Made by a program: the position numbers and the translations under genes | Source: Mycolicibacterium iranicum | GTDB taxonomy: Bacteria; Actinomycetota; Actinomycetes; Mycobacteriales; Mycobacteriaceae | Assembly (NCBI RefSeq): GCF_001650495.1 | Contig: NZ_LWCS01000027.1 | Location: 22,812-86,811, forward strand | Reading direction: 5' to 3' | Length of the DNA stretch: 64,000 bases | The notes under the pieces: generated by a model | What the model saw: only the letters and a program-made list of their open reading frames with translations | The model's database searches: none | What the model was told of the DNA's origin: nothing | In this document: one piece after another, positions 1-8,598 of the stretch | Layout of the letters: every line of letters begins with the position of its first letter | How positions within the stretch are numbered: position 1 is the stretch's first letter

Positions 1-1
1 C

Positions 2-433
2 GGCTCGAAGGCGGGACTCGTCGCGGCTGCATTCGAGCGCGAGGCTGCGACGATCGCGAGTTCCGTCGGCGACTACACGGGTGATCTGCGGGCCGACCTG
101 CTGCGGGTCGTGGCTTCGATCTGGGACGCCACGGGCCGCCGCAAGAACGTGCTCCCGGCGATCCTGGCCGAACTCGCCAACAACACCGAACTGCGTTCGG
201 CAGCAACACATTCAATCAATGAAGTCGGCAGGGTTGCCGAGATCCTGGCTCGCTACCAGCGCGAGGGGGCGTTGCAGGAGGAACCCCCTCTGCTGGCATA
301 CGCAGCTCTGGTGGGCCCCCTGGTGTACCTGGGGATCGTCTCGCGACTGCTCCCCGAGCCCCCCACCGTAGACCTCGAAGCCCACGTCGATCAGTACCTG
401 CAAGGCCGAGCAATTTCAGAGGAGACACGATGA
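2..433 (+). CDS. TetR-family transcriptional regulator, C-terminal part (gene starts upstream of the window)
   Basis: The reading frame is open from the first bases and enters with GSKAGLVAAAF, which resembles the end of a TetR helix-turn-helix (the YxHFGSKxxL signature). About 120 further residues form a helical ligand-binding-type C-terminal domain. The DNA-binding domain itself lies outside the window, so neither ligand nor operator can be inferred. The stop TGA overlaps the ATG of the next gene (ATGA), so the two are translationally coupled and the regulator probably controls its membrane-protein partner. The family call rests on a short HTH tail plus typical length and is moderately sure. 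Confidence 0.75.
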   Translation, partial: GSKAGLVAAAFEREAATIASSVGDYTGDLRADLLRVVASIWDATGRRKNVLPAILAELANNTELRSAATHSINEVGRVAEILARYQREGALQEEPPLLAYAALVGPLVYLGIVSRLLPEPPTVDLEAHVDQYLQGRAISEETR

Positions 434-1071
434 TCACCGCAGCACCCAGCTATTCCGTGGACGAGTACCGCCGCTACACCCGAGCTACCCAATGGCTCAA
501 CGGGATCGGCGCGGTAATTGCCATCGCCCTCGGCATCTTCATTCTGGTTGACCCCGCCAGGCGAACCGACCCCGACTGGGTGTTCTGGCTGATCTGGCCC
601 ATCGCGACGTTGCACACGATCGAGGAGTACCTGTGGCCCGGCGGCTTCCTCAAGTACTTCAACGGGGTGGCCTGGGGGAGCGGTGACCCGCACGGACCGC
701 TGACGGCCCGGCGCGCATTCTTCACCGATGCTGTTGCAGGGCTTTTCAATCCGCTCGCCGTCCTCGTCCTGAGCATCGCCTACCTACCCGCTGTGTGGTT
801 CTTTGTCGGGGTGCTGCTGATCAACGGGTTCTTCCACCTCATCGAGACCCTGAAGACCGGCCGGTATTTCCCGGGCGCCGTCACCGGGACGCTGCTCTAT
901 CTTCCCGGATTCACCGCCATCACGATGTTCTATGTCAATCGGGGACTGGTCACCGGCGTCGATCTGGCCGCGATGTTCGCTCTCGCTACGGCCTTCACCG
1001 CCGGATTCTTTGCCCTGGTGAGGAGCTGGCAACGCGCCGACACACCGTCACCCTCGCTGGTCAACACCTGA
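430..1071 (+). CDS. HXXEE domain membrane protein
   Basis: A 213-residue hydrophobic protein with about five or six predicted membrane segments. It carries the motif HTIEEY near residue 58, which defines the HXXEE family, and a second conserved-looking HLIETLKTGRYFPG segment near residue 135. The biochemical function of the family is not established. The start ATG overlaps the stop of the upstream TetR gene, indicating co-transcription. In this family the pairing with a TetR regulator suggests inducible expression, but that is inference. Confidence 0.8.
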   Translation: MITAAPSYSVDEYRRYTRATQWLNGIGAVIAIALGIFILVDPARRTDPDWVFWLIWPIATLHTIEEYLWPGGFLKYFNGVAWGSGDPHGPLTARRAFFTDAVAGLFNPLAVLVLSIAYLPAVWFFVGVLLINGFFHLIETLKTGRYFPGAVTGTLLYLPGFTAITMFYVNRGLVTGVDLAAMFALATAFTAGFFALVRSWQRADTPSPSLVNT

Positions 1072-1075
1072 GCGC

Positions 1076-1507
1076 TCAGCAGTAGAGCCGCTCGAATTCC
1101 TTGATCGACTTGTCGATGTCGCCTTTGACCGCGCGCGCGGCAGCGGCGCCGATGGGGCCGAACAGCGGCGCGCCGCCGAGGTCCATCCGCACCGTGAAGG
1201 TGCAGCCCTCGCCCGCGGAGGCGACCCTCATCGTCAGCTTGTACCTCGTCCCGCCCACGCCCTCGCCGCTGACCGCCAACGCCGACGGCGGGTCGAACTC
1301 CCGGACTGTCCACGTGACGCGGTTGCGCATTCCCTTGGCACCCGCAACGCCGACAATCGTCGTCCCCACGGTGATCCCGTCGGGCAACTCGGAGCGCCAC
1401 CCCTGATGCATGGTCAGCCAGTCGCCCATCGAGGAAAGGTCCGACACGTGCGTCCACGCCTGCTCGGCCGACAGCGGCAGCGAGCGGGACAACTCCAATT
1501 TGGCCAC
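1076..1507 (-). CDS. SRPBCC family protein (polyketide cyclase/START-like)
   Basis: A 143-residue protein beginning MAKLELSRSLPLSAEQAW, the usual first strand of a helix-grip (SRPBCC) fold, with WTHVSDLSSMGDW, a hydrophobic central sheet and a long C-terminal helix ending EFERLYC. Members bind hydrophobic ligands; no substrate can be read from the sequence. It lies 8 bp downstream of the manganese regulator on the same strand, so it may be co-transcribed with it. It converges with the HXXEE gene. Confidence 0.8.
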   Translation of the reverse strand: MAKLELSRSLPLSAEQAWTHVSDLSSMGDWLTMHQGWRSELPDGITVGTTIVGVAGAKGMRNRVTWTVREFDPPSALAVSGEGVGGTRYKLTMRVASAGEGCTFTVRMDLGGAPLFGPIGAAAARAVKGDIDKSIKEFERLYC

Positions 1508-1515
1508 AGTGCCTC

Positions 1516-2223
1516 CTACGCGATGACCCAGATTGCCTGTGCGGCAGGGCTTCCCAGATCCACAGTGGTTTCGTCACCGGGTTCCTCGATGGCGACGGAG
1601 ATCATGCCGGCGAAGTCCCGACGCGCCACGACGCGCAGCCGGGAGTCCAGGCTGATCCCGACGGAGTCGAAGTACCTCAGCATCTCGGGATCGGCGTCGG
1701 AGATGCGCGCGACGGTGCCCGCCTCGCCGTCCTGGCAGGCCGACAGCTGTCGCGCGGGTGGCGTCGGAACCTTGCCGTCCGCCGCGGGGATCGGATCGCC
1801 GTGCGGATCGCGCGTCGGGTAGCCCAACTTCGCGTCGATGCGGTCGAGCATCCGGTCGGAGACCGCGTGCTCCAGGATCTCGGCCTCGTCATGAACCTCG
1901 TCCCAGCCGTAACCCAGCTCGTTGACGAGGAACGTCTCCATCAGTCGGTGCCTGCGCACCATGGCCAGCGCGGCGCGGCGACCTGCGTCGGTGAGTGTCA
2001 CCGCGCCGTACTTCTCGTGGTCGACCAGACCTTGATCGGCAAGCTTGCGGATCGACTCCGACGCGGTGCTCGCCGACACACCGATGCGGTCCGCCAGCAA
2101 TTTCGTGCTGACCTTCTCCCGCGACCATTCCTGCGCGGTCCAGATGACCTTCAGGTAGTCCTGCGCAACCGTCGACAAATCGCTGGGGTTGGCGGGGTCG
2201 GCGGTGTTGTCGCTAGGACTCAC
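1516..2223 (-). CDS. mntR: DtxR-family manganese-dependent transcriptional regulator (MntR/SirR type)
   Basis: This 235-residue regulator has an N-terminal winged helix (LSTVAQDYLKVIW, then LADRIGVSASTASESIRKLA), a dimerisation/metal domain containing HRLMETFL and EILEHAVSDRMLDRID, and a C-terminal SH3-like FeoA domain (SRLRVVARRDFAGMISV). That order is typical of DtxR proteins. It sits divergently beside ribF, exactly where M. tuberculosis has sirR (Rv2788). Metal specificity for Mn rather than Fe is inferred from the family. I chose the GTG at 2223 because a TAAACT -10 hexamer ends 8 nt upstream and the SLSTVAQDYL core follows; an ATG at 2277 would add 18 non-conserved residues. Confidence 0.85.
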   Translation of the reverse strand: MSPSDNTADPANPSDLSTVAQDYLKVIWTAQEWSREKVSTKLLADRIGVSASTASESIRKLADQGLVDHEKYGAVTLTDAGRRAALAMVRRHRLMETFLVNELGYGWDEVHDEAEILEHAVSDRMLDRIDAKLGYPTRDPHGDPIPAADGKVPTPPARQLSACQDGEAGTVARISDADPEMLRYFDSVGISLDSRLRVVARRDFAGMISVAIEEPGDETTVDLGSPAAQAIWVIA

Positions 2224-2225
2224 AA

Positions 2226-2239
2226 CTAGGAAGTTTAGG
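2226..2239 (-). promoter_or_regulatory. Predicted leaderless promoter and palindromic operator of mntR
   Basis: Read on the minus strand the sequence is CCTAAACTTCCTAG. It contains a TAAACT hexamer (2232-2237) 8 nt before the GTG of mntR and has imperfect dyad symmetry (CCTA...CTAG). Overlap of an inverted repeat with the -10 box fits negative autoregulation by a DtxR-type repressor. It is not a good match to the classical 19-bp IdeR box. Confidence 0.4.
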
Positions 2240-2303
2240 CAATCATCACCTGATCCGTTGGTGCCGCTCGACCGCAATTTGGGCCGAAGTGGCGGCCGGG
2301 TCG

Positions 2304-2309
2304 TAGGCT
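2304..2309 (+). promoter_or_regulatory. -10 hexamer TAGGCT of ribF (leaderless)
   Basis: TAGGCT is followed by six bases and then the GTG start at 2316, the spacing expected when transcription begins on the start codon. No Shine-Dalgarno sequence is present. Confidence 0.5.
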
Positions 2310-2315
2310 AGCGGC

Positions 2316-3290
2316 GTGCAGCGCTGGCGGGGGCAGGACGAAATCCCCACAGACTGGGGTCGATGCGTCGTCACCATCGGGGTGTTCGACGGCGTTCATC
2401 GTGGGCATCAGGAACTGATCAGCCGAGCCGTGAAGGCGGGCCGGTCGCGCGGCGTCCCGACGGTGCTCATGACATTCGACCCCCATCCGATGGAGGTCGT
2501 CTTTCCCGGGAGTCATCCGGCGCAACTGACCACGTTGACCCGGCGCGCCGAGTTGGTCGAGGAGATGGGCATCGATGTTTTCCTCGTGATGCCGTTCACC
2601 GCGGACTTCATGAAGCTCACGCCTGAGCGCTACATCCACGAGCTGCTCGTCGAGCGGCTCCACGTCGTCGAGGTCGTGGTCGGGGACAACTTCACGTTCG
2701 GCAAGAAGGCCGCCGGAAACGTCGATCTGTTGCGCAAGGCCGGCGACCGGTTCGGTTTCGCGGTGGACTCCCTCTCGCTGGTGGCCGAACACCATCAAGA
2801 CGAGACGGTGACGTTTTCGTCGACCTACATCCGCTCCTGTGTCGATGCCGGCGACATGGTGGCCGCCGCCGAGGCGCTGGGACGGCCGCACCGCGTCGAA
2901 GGTGTCGTGGTGCGCGGGGACGGCCGAGGCAAGGATCTGGGCTACCCGACCGCCAACGTCGCCCCGCCCATGTATTCGGCGATCCCGGCCGACGGCGTCT
3001 ACGCGGCCTGGTTCACCGTCCTCGGGCACGGGCCCGTGGTCGGTACCGTCATCCCGGGTGAGCGCTACCAGGCCGCGGTGTCGGTCGGCACCAACCCGAC
3101 GTTTTCCGGGCGCACCCGCACGGTGGAGGCGTTCGTCCTCGACACCGATGCAGACCTCTACGGCCAGCACGTCGCAGTCGACTTCGTCGCCCGGTTGCGC
3201 GGCCAGGAGAAGTTCGACTCGGTGTCTGATCTGGTGACTGCGATGGGCGCCGACACCGACCGGGCACGCACCATTCTGTCTGCTCACTAG
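2316..3290 (+). CDS. ribF: Bifunctional riboflavin kinase / FAD synthetase
   Basis: RibF makes FMN from riboflavin and then FAD from FMN and ATP. The 324-residue protein has the N-terminal nucleotidyltransferase domain (VVTIGVFDGVHRGHQELI, with the G-x-FDGVHxGH nucleotide-binding motif, and VGDNFTFGKKAAG) and the C-terminal flavokinase domain (GDGRGKDLGYPTANV and later GTNPTF...VEAFVLD). Length is normal for the family. It is divergent from mntR and upstream of rpsO, as in other mycobacteria. The GTG start is supported by homology at the N terminus and by the adjacent -10 element. Confidence 0.95.
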   Translation: MQRWRGQDEIPTDWGRCVVTIGVFDGVHRGHQELISRAVKAGRSRGVPTVLMTFDPHPMEVVFPGSHPAQLTTLTRRAELVEEMGIDVFLVMPFTADFMKLTPERYIHELLVERLHVVEVVVGDNFTFGKKAAGNVDLLRKAGDRFGFAVDSLSLVAEHHQDETVTFSSTYIRSCVDAGDMVAAAEALGRPHRVEGVVVRGDGRGKDLGYPTANVAPPMYSAIPADGVYAAWFTVLGHGPVVGTVIPGERYQAAVSVGTNPTFSGRTRTVEAFVLDTDADLYGQHVAVDFVARLRGQEKFDSVSDLVTAMGADTDRARTILSAH

Positions 3291-3305
3291 CTGGGCTTTC
3301 GCCGA

Positions 3306-3336
3306 TTGGCGGCCGTCGAGGCCGCGCTGCTACACT
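3306..3336 (+). promoter_or_regulatory. Candidate promoter of rpsO
   Basis: TTGGCG (3306-3311) and TACACT (3331-3336) are separated by 19 bp, a plausible SigA-type promoter. It would give an approximately 90-nt leader before the rpsO start, long enough for the ribosomal-protein leader structures that autoregulate S15 in other bacteria; I did not resolve such a fold. Confidence 0.4.
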
Positions 3337-3431
3337 CCCTGCCGACCTGAGTCGTGCTGCAGTTCGCGGTGGCCGTGCTCTTTCTCGGGATTCACCCCGA
3401 TGTTCGCGGACCGAATTGATGGAGTTGTTTC

Positions 3432-3701
3432 GTGGCGCTCTCGACCGAGCAGAAAAAAGACATCCTGGGCCAGTACGGCCTGCATGACACCGACACCGGG
3501 TCCCCGGAGGCGCAGGTCGCGCTGCTGACCAAGCGGATCTCCGATCTCACCGAGCACCTCAAGCAGCACAAGCACGATCACCACTCCCGCCGCGGGCTGC
3601 TGCTGCTGGTCGGCCGTCGTCGCCGGCTGCTGAAGTACGTCGCCCAGGTCGACGTCGAGCGGTACCGCTCCTTGATCGAGCGCCTCGGCCTGCGCCGCTG
3701 A
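3432..3701 (+). CDS. rpsO: 30S ribosomal protein S15
   Basis: The 89-residue product has the normal S15 length and its signature features: DTGSPEAQVALLTKRI, the basic HKHDHHSRRGLLLLVGRRR segment that contacts 16S rRNA, and LLKYV...RYRSLIERLGLRR at the end. It starts with GTG. It is followed by a strong hairpin and then gpsI, the classical rpsO-pnp arrangement. Confidence 0.98.
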   Translation: MALSTEQKKDILGQYGLHDTDTGSPEAQVALLTKRISDLTEHLKQHKHDHHSRRGLLLLVGRRRRLLKYVAQVDVERYRSLIERLGLRR

Positions 3702-3721
3702 CCCGAGCAGTTCTCGCACCT

Positions 3722-3749
3722 CGCCCCGCTGTCGCCCGACAGCGGGGCG
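3722..3749 (+). terminator. Hairpin after rpsO
   Basis: A perfect 13-bp inverted repeat (CGCCCCGCTGTCG, two-base centre, CGACAGCGGGGCG) lies 20 bp after the rpsO stop. There is no U-tract, as is usual for mycobacterial terminators. It may also limit read-through into gpsI or mark an RNA-processing site between the two genes. Confidence 0.65.
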
Positions 3750-4076
3750 GAGTTGTTGGTGGGCGAGTGCCCGAGGCCCACGATTAGGGGTTTCGCAGGT
3801 CCCGGGATGTAACATGGGTGCGTTCTCCTGCCCAACGGCACGAACACACCTGGGTGCGGTCCTCGCAGACCCGCGTGCACCGTTCCCGCGTGACACGACA
3901 CGAACCGCCTGATCGCGCGGTCTTCGGTAGTGGCTGTCGGAGGAATCCTCCGGCCGCTTCGATCGACGGCCGTCGACGCATCCGGGCGACTCCCCGGGTC
4001 ACCCCCGGGGTATGCGCGATAAGCGCGCGTGATCACGCAAAACGGTAGATGACCAAGAGAGGCCGTACGGACATCC
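3750..4076. other. Intergenic region between rpsO and gpsI
   Basis: About 330 bp carry no convincing gene. M. tuberculosis has a lipoprotein gene (lppU) at this position; nothing with a lipobox is readable here. A TAACAT hexamer at 3810-3815 is a weak promoter candidate for gpsI. The segment 3990-4030 is rich in CCCCGGG-type short palindromes. Confidence 0.4.
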
Positions 4077-6350
4077 ATGTCTGTAGTTGAAATTGAAGAC
4101 GGCGTGTACGAATCCACCGCCGTGATCGACAACGGGAGCTTCGGCACCCGCACCATCCGTTTCGAGACCGGCCGGCTGGCCCAGCAGGCCGCCGGCTCCG
4201 TCGTCGCCTACCTCGACGACGAGACCATGCTGCTGAGCGCGACCACCGCCAGCAAGCAGCCCAAGGAGCATTTCGACTTCTTCCCGCTGACGATTGACGT
4301 CGAAGAGCGGATGTACGCCGCGGGCCGCATCCCCGGATCGTTCTTCCGCCGCGAGGGACGTCCTTCCACCGACGCGATCCTGACCTGTCGCCTGATCGAC
4401 CGGCCGCTGCGCCCGTCGTTCGTCAGCGGCCTGCGCAACGAGATCCAGGTCGTGGTGACGGTGCTGAGCCTGGACCCCAAGGACCTGTACGACGTGCTCG
4501 CCATCAACGCGGCGTCGGCGTCCACCCAGATCTCGGGTCTGCCGTTCTCCGGCCCGGTCGGCGGCGTGCGCGTCGCCCTCATCTCCACTCCTGAAGACAA
4601 GGGCGGCCAGTGGGTCGCATTCCCCACCGTCGAGCAGCTGGAGAAGGCCGTGTTCGACATGGTCGTCGCCGGTCGCAAGGTCGACGACGACGTGGCCATC
4701 ATGATGGTGGAGGCCGAGGCCACCGAGAACGTCATCGAGCTCGTCGCCGGTGGCGCGGGTGCCCCGACCGAGACCGTTGTGGCCGAGGGACTTGAGGCCG
4801 CCAAGCCGTTCATCGCGGTGCTGTGCGACGCCCAGGCCGAGCTGGCGGGCGCCGCGGGTAAGGAGACCGCCGAGTATCCGCTGTTCCCCGAGTACGGCGA
4901 CGACGTCTACTACTCGGTCGCATCGGTGGCGACCGAGGCGCTGGCGCAGGCTCTGACCGTCCCCGGCAAGGAAGAGCGCAACGACCGCACCGACGAGATC
5001 AAGGTCGAGGTGCTCGAGCGTCTGGCCGAGCAGTACGCCGGCCGCGAGAAGGAGATCGGCGCTGCCTACCGGTCGCTGACCAAAAAGCTTGTGCGCCAGC
5101 GCATCCTGACCGATAACTTCCGTATCGACGGACGTGGCGTCACCGACATCCGCGCCCTTTCCGCCGAGGTCGCGGTCATCCCGCGGGCCCACGGCAGCGC
5201 GCTGTTCGAGCGTGGCGAGACCCAGATCATGGGCGTCACCACCCTGGACATGGTCAAGATGGCCCAGCAGATCGACTCGCTGGGGCCTGAGACGTCCAAG
5301 CGCTACATGCACCACTACAACTTCCCGCCGTTCTCCACGGGTGAGACGGGTCGCGTCGGTTCGCCGAAGCGCCGCGAGATCGGCCACGGCGCGCTCGCCG
5401 AGCGTGCGCTGGTGCCGGTGCTGCCCAGCGTCGAGGAGTTCCCCTACGCAATCCGCCAGGTGTCGGAGGCGTTGGGCTCGAACGGCTCCACGTCGATGGG
5501 CTCGGTGTGTGCGTCGACCCTGTCGCTGCTGAACGCCGGTGTGCCGCTCAAGGCGCCGGTTGCCGGTATCGCGATGGGCCTGGTGTCCGACGACGTCGAG
5601 GTTGACGGGAAGGCCGAGCGCCGCTTCGTCACGTTGACCGACATCCTCGGCGCCGAAGATGCCTTCGGCGACATGGACTTCAAGTGCGCGGGCACCAAGG
5701 ACTTCGTCACCGCGCTGCAGTTGGACACCAAGCTCGACGGCATCCCGTCGCAGGTTCTGGCCGGTGCTCTCAGTCAGGCCAAGGACGCCCGTCTGACCAT
5801 CCTCGAGGTGATGGCGGAGGCGATCGACGCCCCCGATGAGATGAGCCCGTACGCACCGCGGATTACCACGATCAAGGTCCCCGTCGACAAGATCGGCGAG
5901 GTCATCGGGCCCAAGGGCAAGATGATCAACTCGATCACCGAAGAGACCGGAGCGTCGATCTCCATCGAGGACGACGGCACCGTGTTCGTCGGGGCGTCCA
6001 ACGGCGAGGCGGCGCAGGCGGCGATCGACAAGATCAACGCGATCGCGAACCCGCAGCTGCCCAAGGTCGGCGAGCGTTTCCTCGGCACGGTGGTGAAGAC
6101 CACCGACTTCGGAGCTTTCGTTTCGTTGCTGCCCGGCCGCGACGGCCTGGTGCACATCTCGAAGCTGGGCCGCGGCAAGCGGGTCAACAAGGTCGAAGAC
6201 GTCGTCAAGGTCGGTGACAAGCTGCGCGTCGAGATCGCCGACATCGACAACCGCGGCAAGATCTCGCTGGTCCTGGTCGCCGAAGAAGACTCGGCGTCCG
6301 AGACGACCGCTGACGCACCGGTTGATGCAGCAGCGACCGCCAGCAGCTAG
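4077..6350 (+). CDS. gpsI: Polynucleotide phosphorylase / guanosine pentaphosphate synthetase
   Basis: PNPase degrades RNA 3' to 5' by phosphorolysis and can add 3' tails; actinobacterial enzymes are also annotated as GpsI. The 757-residue protein shows two RNase PH-like domains (first about 15-150, second about 340-560, with FSTGETGR and GSNGSTSMGSVCAS motifs), a KH domain near 595-650 (IGEVIGPKGKMIN) and an S1 domain near 660-730 (GERFLGTVVKTTDFGAFV). Length and order are standard. It belongs to the RNA-decay machinery together with the RNase J gene later in this window. Its 3' end overlaps the start of the M16 peptidase gene. Confidence 0.97.
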   Translation: MSVVEIEDGVYESTAVIDNGSFGTRTIRFETGRLAQQAAGSVVAYLDDETMLLSATTASKQPKEHFDFFPLTIDVEERMYAAGRIPGSFFRREGRPSTDAILTCRLIDRPLRPSFVSGLRNEIQVVVTVLSLDPKDLYDVLAINAASASTQISGLPFSGPVGGVRVALISTPEDKGGQWVAFPTVEQLEKAVFDMVVAGRKVDDDVAIMMVEAEATENVIELVAGGAGAPTETVVAEGLEAAKPFIAVLCDAQAELAGAAGKETAEYPLFPEYGDDVYYSVASVATEALAQALTVPGKEERNDRTDEIKVEVLERLAEQYAGREKEIGAAYRSLTKKLVRQRILTDNFRIDGRGVTDIRALSAEVAVIPRAHGSALFERGETQIMGVTTLDMVKMAQQIDSLGPETSKRYMHHYNFPPFSTGETGRVGSPKRREIGHGALAERALVPVLPSVEEFPYAIRQVSEALGSNGSTSMGSVCASTLSLLNAGVPLKAPVAGIAMGLVSDDVEVDGKAERRFVTLTDILGAEDAFGDMDFKCAGTKDFVTALQLDTKLDGIPSQVLAGALSQAKDARLTILEVMAEAIDAPDEMSPYAPRITTIKVPVDKIGEVIGPKGKMINSITEETGASISIEDDGTVFVGASNGEAAQAAIDKINAIANPQLPKVGERFLGTVVKTTDFGAFVSLLPGRDGLVHISKLGRGKRVNKVEDVVKVGDKLRVEIADIDNRGKISLVLVAEEDSASETTADAPVDAAATASS

Positions 6351-7680
6351 CACGGGCGCGCTCCGCCGCGGACGTCGCTCCGGCGACACCGACAAGTCCG
6401 CGGCGGTGCGCCGCACCCAGCTACCCGGCGGCCTGCGTGTGGTCACCGAACACATTCCGTCCGTGCATTCGGCGTCGGTCGGCGTGTGGGTCAACGTCGG
6501 CTCCCGAGACGAAGGCCGGAGCGTGGCCGGCGCCGCGCACTTCCTGGAACACCTGCTGTTCAAGTCGACCCCGACGCGCTCCGCGGTTCAGATCGCGCAG
6601 GCCGTGGACGCGGTCGGCGGGGAGCTGAACGCATTCACCGCGCGGGAGCACACCTGCTATTACGCGCACGTGCTCGACTCGGATCTGGCACTGGCCGTCG
6701 ACCTGGTCGCCGACGTGGTGCTGAACGGGCGCTGTGCCGCCGAGGACGTCGAGGTCGAGCGCGACGTGGTGCTCGAAGAGATCGCGATGCGCGACGACGA
6801 TCCCGAAGACACGCTCGGCGACGTGTTCCTGTCAGCGATGTTCGGTGATCACCCGGTGGGCCGCCCCGTGATAGGCAGCGTCGAATCGATTTCTGCGATG
6901 ACCCGCGCTCAACTGCATTCGTTCCATCTGCGCCGCTACACGCCTGACCGGATGGTGGTGGCTGTGGCGGGGAACGTCCAGCACGACGAGGTCGTCGCGC
7001 TGGTCCGCGAGCACTTCGGCGCGCGGTTGGTGCGCGGGCGCGCACCGGTGGCTCCACGCAAGGGTGCCGGACGGGTCACTGGTCGGCCGACGCTGGAGCT
7101 GGTGAACAGGGACGGCGAGCAGACCCACCTTTCGCTGGGCGTCCGGACCCCGGGTCGCCACTGGGATCACCGGTGGGCGTTGTCCGTGCTCAACACCGCT
7201 CTGGGGGGTGGGCTGAGTTCGCGCCTCTTCCAGCAGATTCGAGAAACCAGGGGGCTGGCCTACTCGGTGTATTCGACGGTCGATACCTTCGCCGACAGCG
7301 GCGCACTGTCGATCTACGCCGGATGTCTGCCTGAGCGTTTCGACGAGGTGGTGCGCGTGACCACCGACGTGTTGGCCGGCGTAGTGCGCGACGGCATCAC
7401 GGCCGACGAGTGCCGGATCGCGAAGGGTTCACTGCGGGGCGGGTTGGTGCTGGGGTTGGAGGATTCGGGATCCCGGATGAACCGCATCGGGCGCAGCGAA
7501 CTCAACTACGGACAGCACCGGACGATCGCGCAGACCCTGTCGAAAATCGAGAATGTAACGCTCGAAGAGGTCAACGCGGTGGCCAGGCAACTGCTCGCCA
7601 AGCCGTTCGGGGCCGCGGTGCTGGGGCCGGTGCGCACGAAGCGCTCGCTGCCGAGGGCCCTTCAGACGATCGCGGGTTGA
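6325..7680 (+). CDS. pepR: M16-family zinc metallopeptidase (PepR)
   Basis: A 451-residue insulinase-like peptidase. The inverted zinc motif HFLEH (HxxEH) lies near residue 75, followed by the distal glutamate in EVERDVVLEEI; the C-terminal half has the RETRGLAYSVYS substrate-binding element typical of M16B enzymes. The ATG at 6325 overlaps gpsI by 26 bp, implying translational coupling. The gene follows gpsI as in M. tuberculosis (Rv2783c-Rv2782c). The physiological substrate is unknown. Later in-frame starts would remove only the basic leader before TQLPGGLRVV, so the exact start is uncertain. Confidence 0.93.
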   Translation: MQQRPPAASTGALRRGRRSGDTDKSAAVRRTQLPGGLRVVTEHIPSVHSASVGVWVNVGSRDEGRSVAGAAHFLEHLLFKSTPTRSAVQIAQAVDAVGGELNAFTAREHTCYYAHVLDSDLALAVDLVADVVLNGRCAAEDVEVERDVVLEEIAMRDDDPEDTLGDVFLSAMFGDHPVGRPVIGSVESISAMTRAQLHSFHLRRYTPDRMVVAVAGNVQHDEVVALVREHFGARLVRGRAPVAPRKGAGRVTGRPTLELVNRDGEQTHLSLGVRTPGRHWDHRWALSVLNTALGGGLSSRLFQQIRETRGLAYSVYSTVDTFADSGALSIYAGCLPERFDEVVRVTTDVLAGVVRDGITADECRIAKGSLRGGLVLGLEDSGSRMNRIGRSELNYGQHRTIAQTLSKIENVTLEEVNAVARQLLAKPFGAAVLGPVRTKRSLPRALQTIAG

Positions 7681-7684
7681 CCGG

Positions 7685-7690
7685 TAGCCT
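7685..7690 (+). promoter_or_regulatory. -10 hexamer TAGCCT of the beta-lactamase gene (leaderless)
   Basis: TAGCCT lies eight bases before the ATG at 7699 and just after the pepR stop. No ribosome-binding site is visible, so a leaderless transcript is likely. Confidence 0.35.
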
Positions 7691-7698
7691 GGCTGGCG

Positions 7699-8598
7699 AT
7701 GACGGAACTTTCCCGACGGCACGTGTTGTTCGGTGGGCTTTCTCTGTTCGCGCTGACCGCGTGTTCGTCGCACACCGTTCTCGCCGACCCTGGTGAACCG
7801 CTGCCTCCGATTGAGGAGCGGATCGAGGCGCTGGCGAAGCGACACAACGCCCAAATCGGCCTGTACGCAGTTAATCTCGACAACGAGGAGAGTCTCGGCT
7901 ACCGCGACTCCGAGGTGTTCGCGATGTGCTCGACCTTCAAGGCGTATGCCGCCGCGGCGGTGCTGGAGCGGGCACAGCAGGGCCGTCTCGCGCTCAGCGA
8001 CACGGTGCCGATCGAGGCTACCGACATTCGTCCGCACTCGCCGGTCACCGAGCCGCGGGTGGGCACGGCGATGACGCTGGCCGAGCTGTGCCAGGCTGCG
8101 CTGCAGCAGAGCGACAATGCCGCGGCCAACGGTTTGTTGCGAGCTCTTGGCGGGCCGCCCGCCATCACCGAGTTCGCACGCAGCATCGGTGACGATCGCA
8201 GCAGGCTTGATCGCTGGGAGGTGGAGCTGAACTCGGCCGTGCCAGGAGATCCTCGGGACACCAGCACGCCTCGGGCTCTGGGGGTTGGCTACCGAGCGAT
8301 GCTAACCGGCGACGTGCTGCAGCCCGCGGGCCGCCAGCAGCTCGTCGACTGGATGCTCGGCAACCAGACGTCGAGCATGCGGGCGGGCTTACCCGCGGGA
8401 TACACCAGCGCCGACAAGACGGGCAGCGGTGATTACGGGACGACGAACGATGTCGGCGTCGTCTACGGTCCGGCTGGGCAACGCATGCTGCTGGCCATCA
8501 TGACGCGGTCGGCGGTAGACGATCCGGACGCGGCGAGCCTGCGCCCGCTGATCGGTGAACTGGCGACGCTGGTGCTGGCGGAGCTGGACGGGCGCTAA
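7699..8598 (+). CDS. Class A beta-lactamase, Tat-exported lipoprotein
   Basis: This 299-residue enzyme hydrolyses beta-lactams outside the cytoplasmic membrane. All class A catalytic motifs are present: S78-T-F-K81 preceded by Cys77, S138-D-N140, the omega-loop E174-V-E-L-N178, and K240-T-G242. The N terminus SRRHVLFGG is a twin-arginine signal, and LTAC (Cys22) is a lipobox, so the mature protein should be membrane-anchored. M. tuberculosis BlaC is exported the same way. It is encoded directly after pepR, which is not the BlaC locus I recall in M. tuberculosis, so orthology to BlaC is uncertain. The spectrum cannot be read from sequence alone. Confidence 0.93.
   Translation: MTELSRRHVLFGGLSLFALTACSSHTVLADPGEPLPPIEERIEALAKRHNAQIGLYAVNLDNEESLGYRDSEVFAMCSTFKAYAAAAVLERAQQGRLALSDTVPIEATDIRPHSPVTEPRVGTAMTLAELCQAALQQSDNAAANGLLRALGGPPAITEFARSIGDDRSRLDRWEVELNSAVPGDPRDTSTPRALGVGYRAMLTGDVLQPAGRQQLVDWMLGNQTSSMRAGLPAGYTSADKTGSGDYGTTNDVGVVYGPAGQRMLLAIMTRSAVDDPDAASLRPLIGELATLVLAELDGR

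Noticed and set aside
2235..3287. A 350-codon minus frame opposite ribF
   Set aside because: Antisense shadow; ribF motifs on the + strand are complete.
3999..6563. An 854-codon open frame antisense to gpsI
   Set aside because: It is the complementary-strand shadow of a high-GC gene; composition is Arg/Asp/His/Leu-rich without motifs, while the + strand is an unmistakable PNPase.
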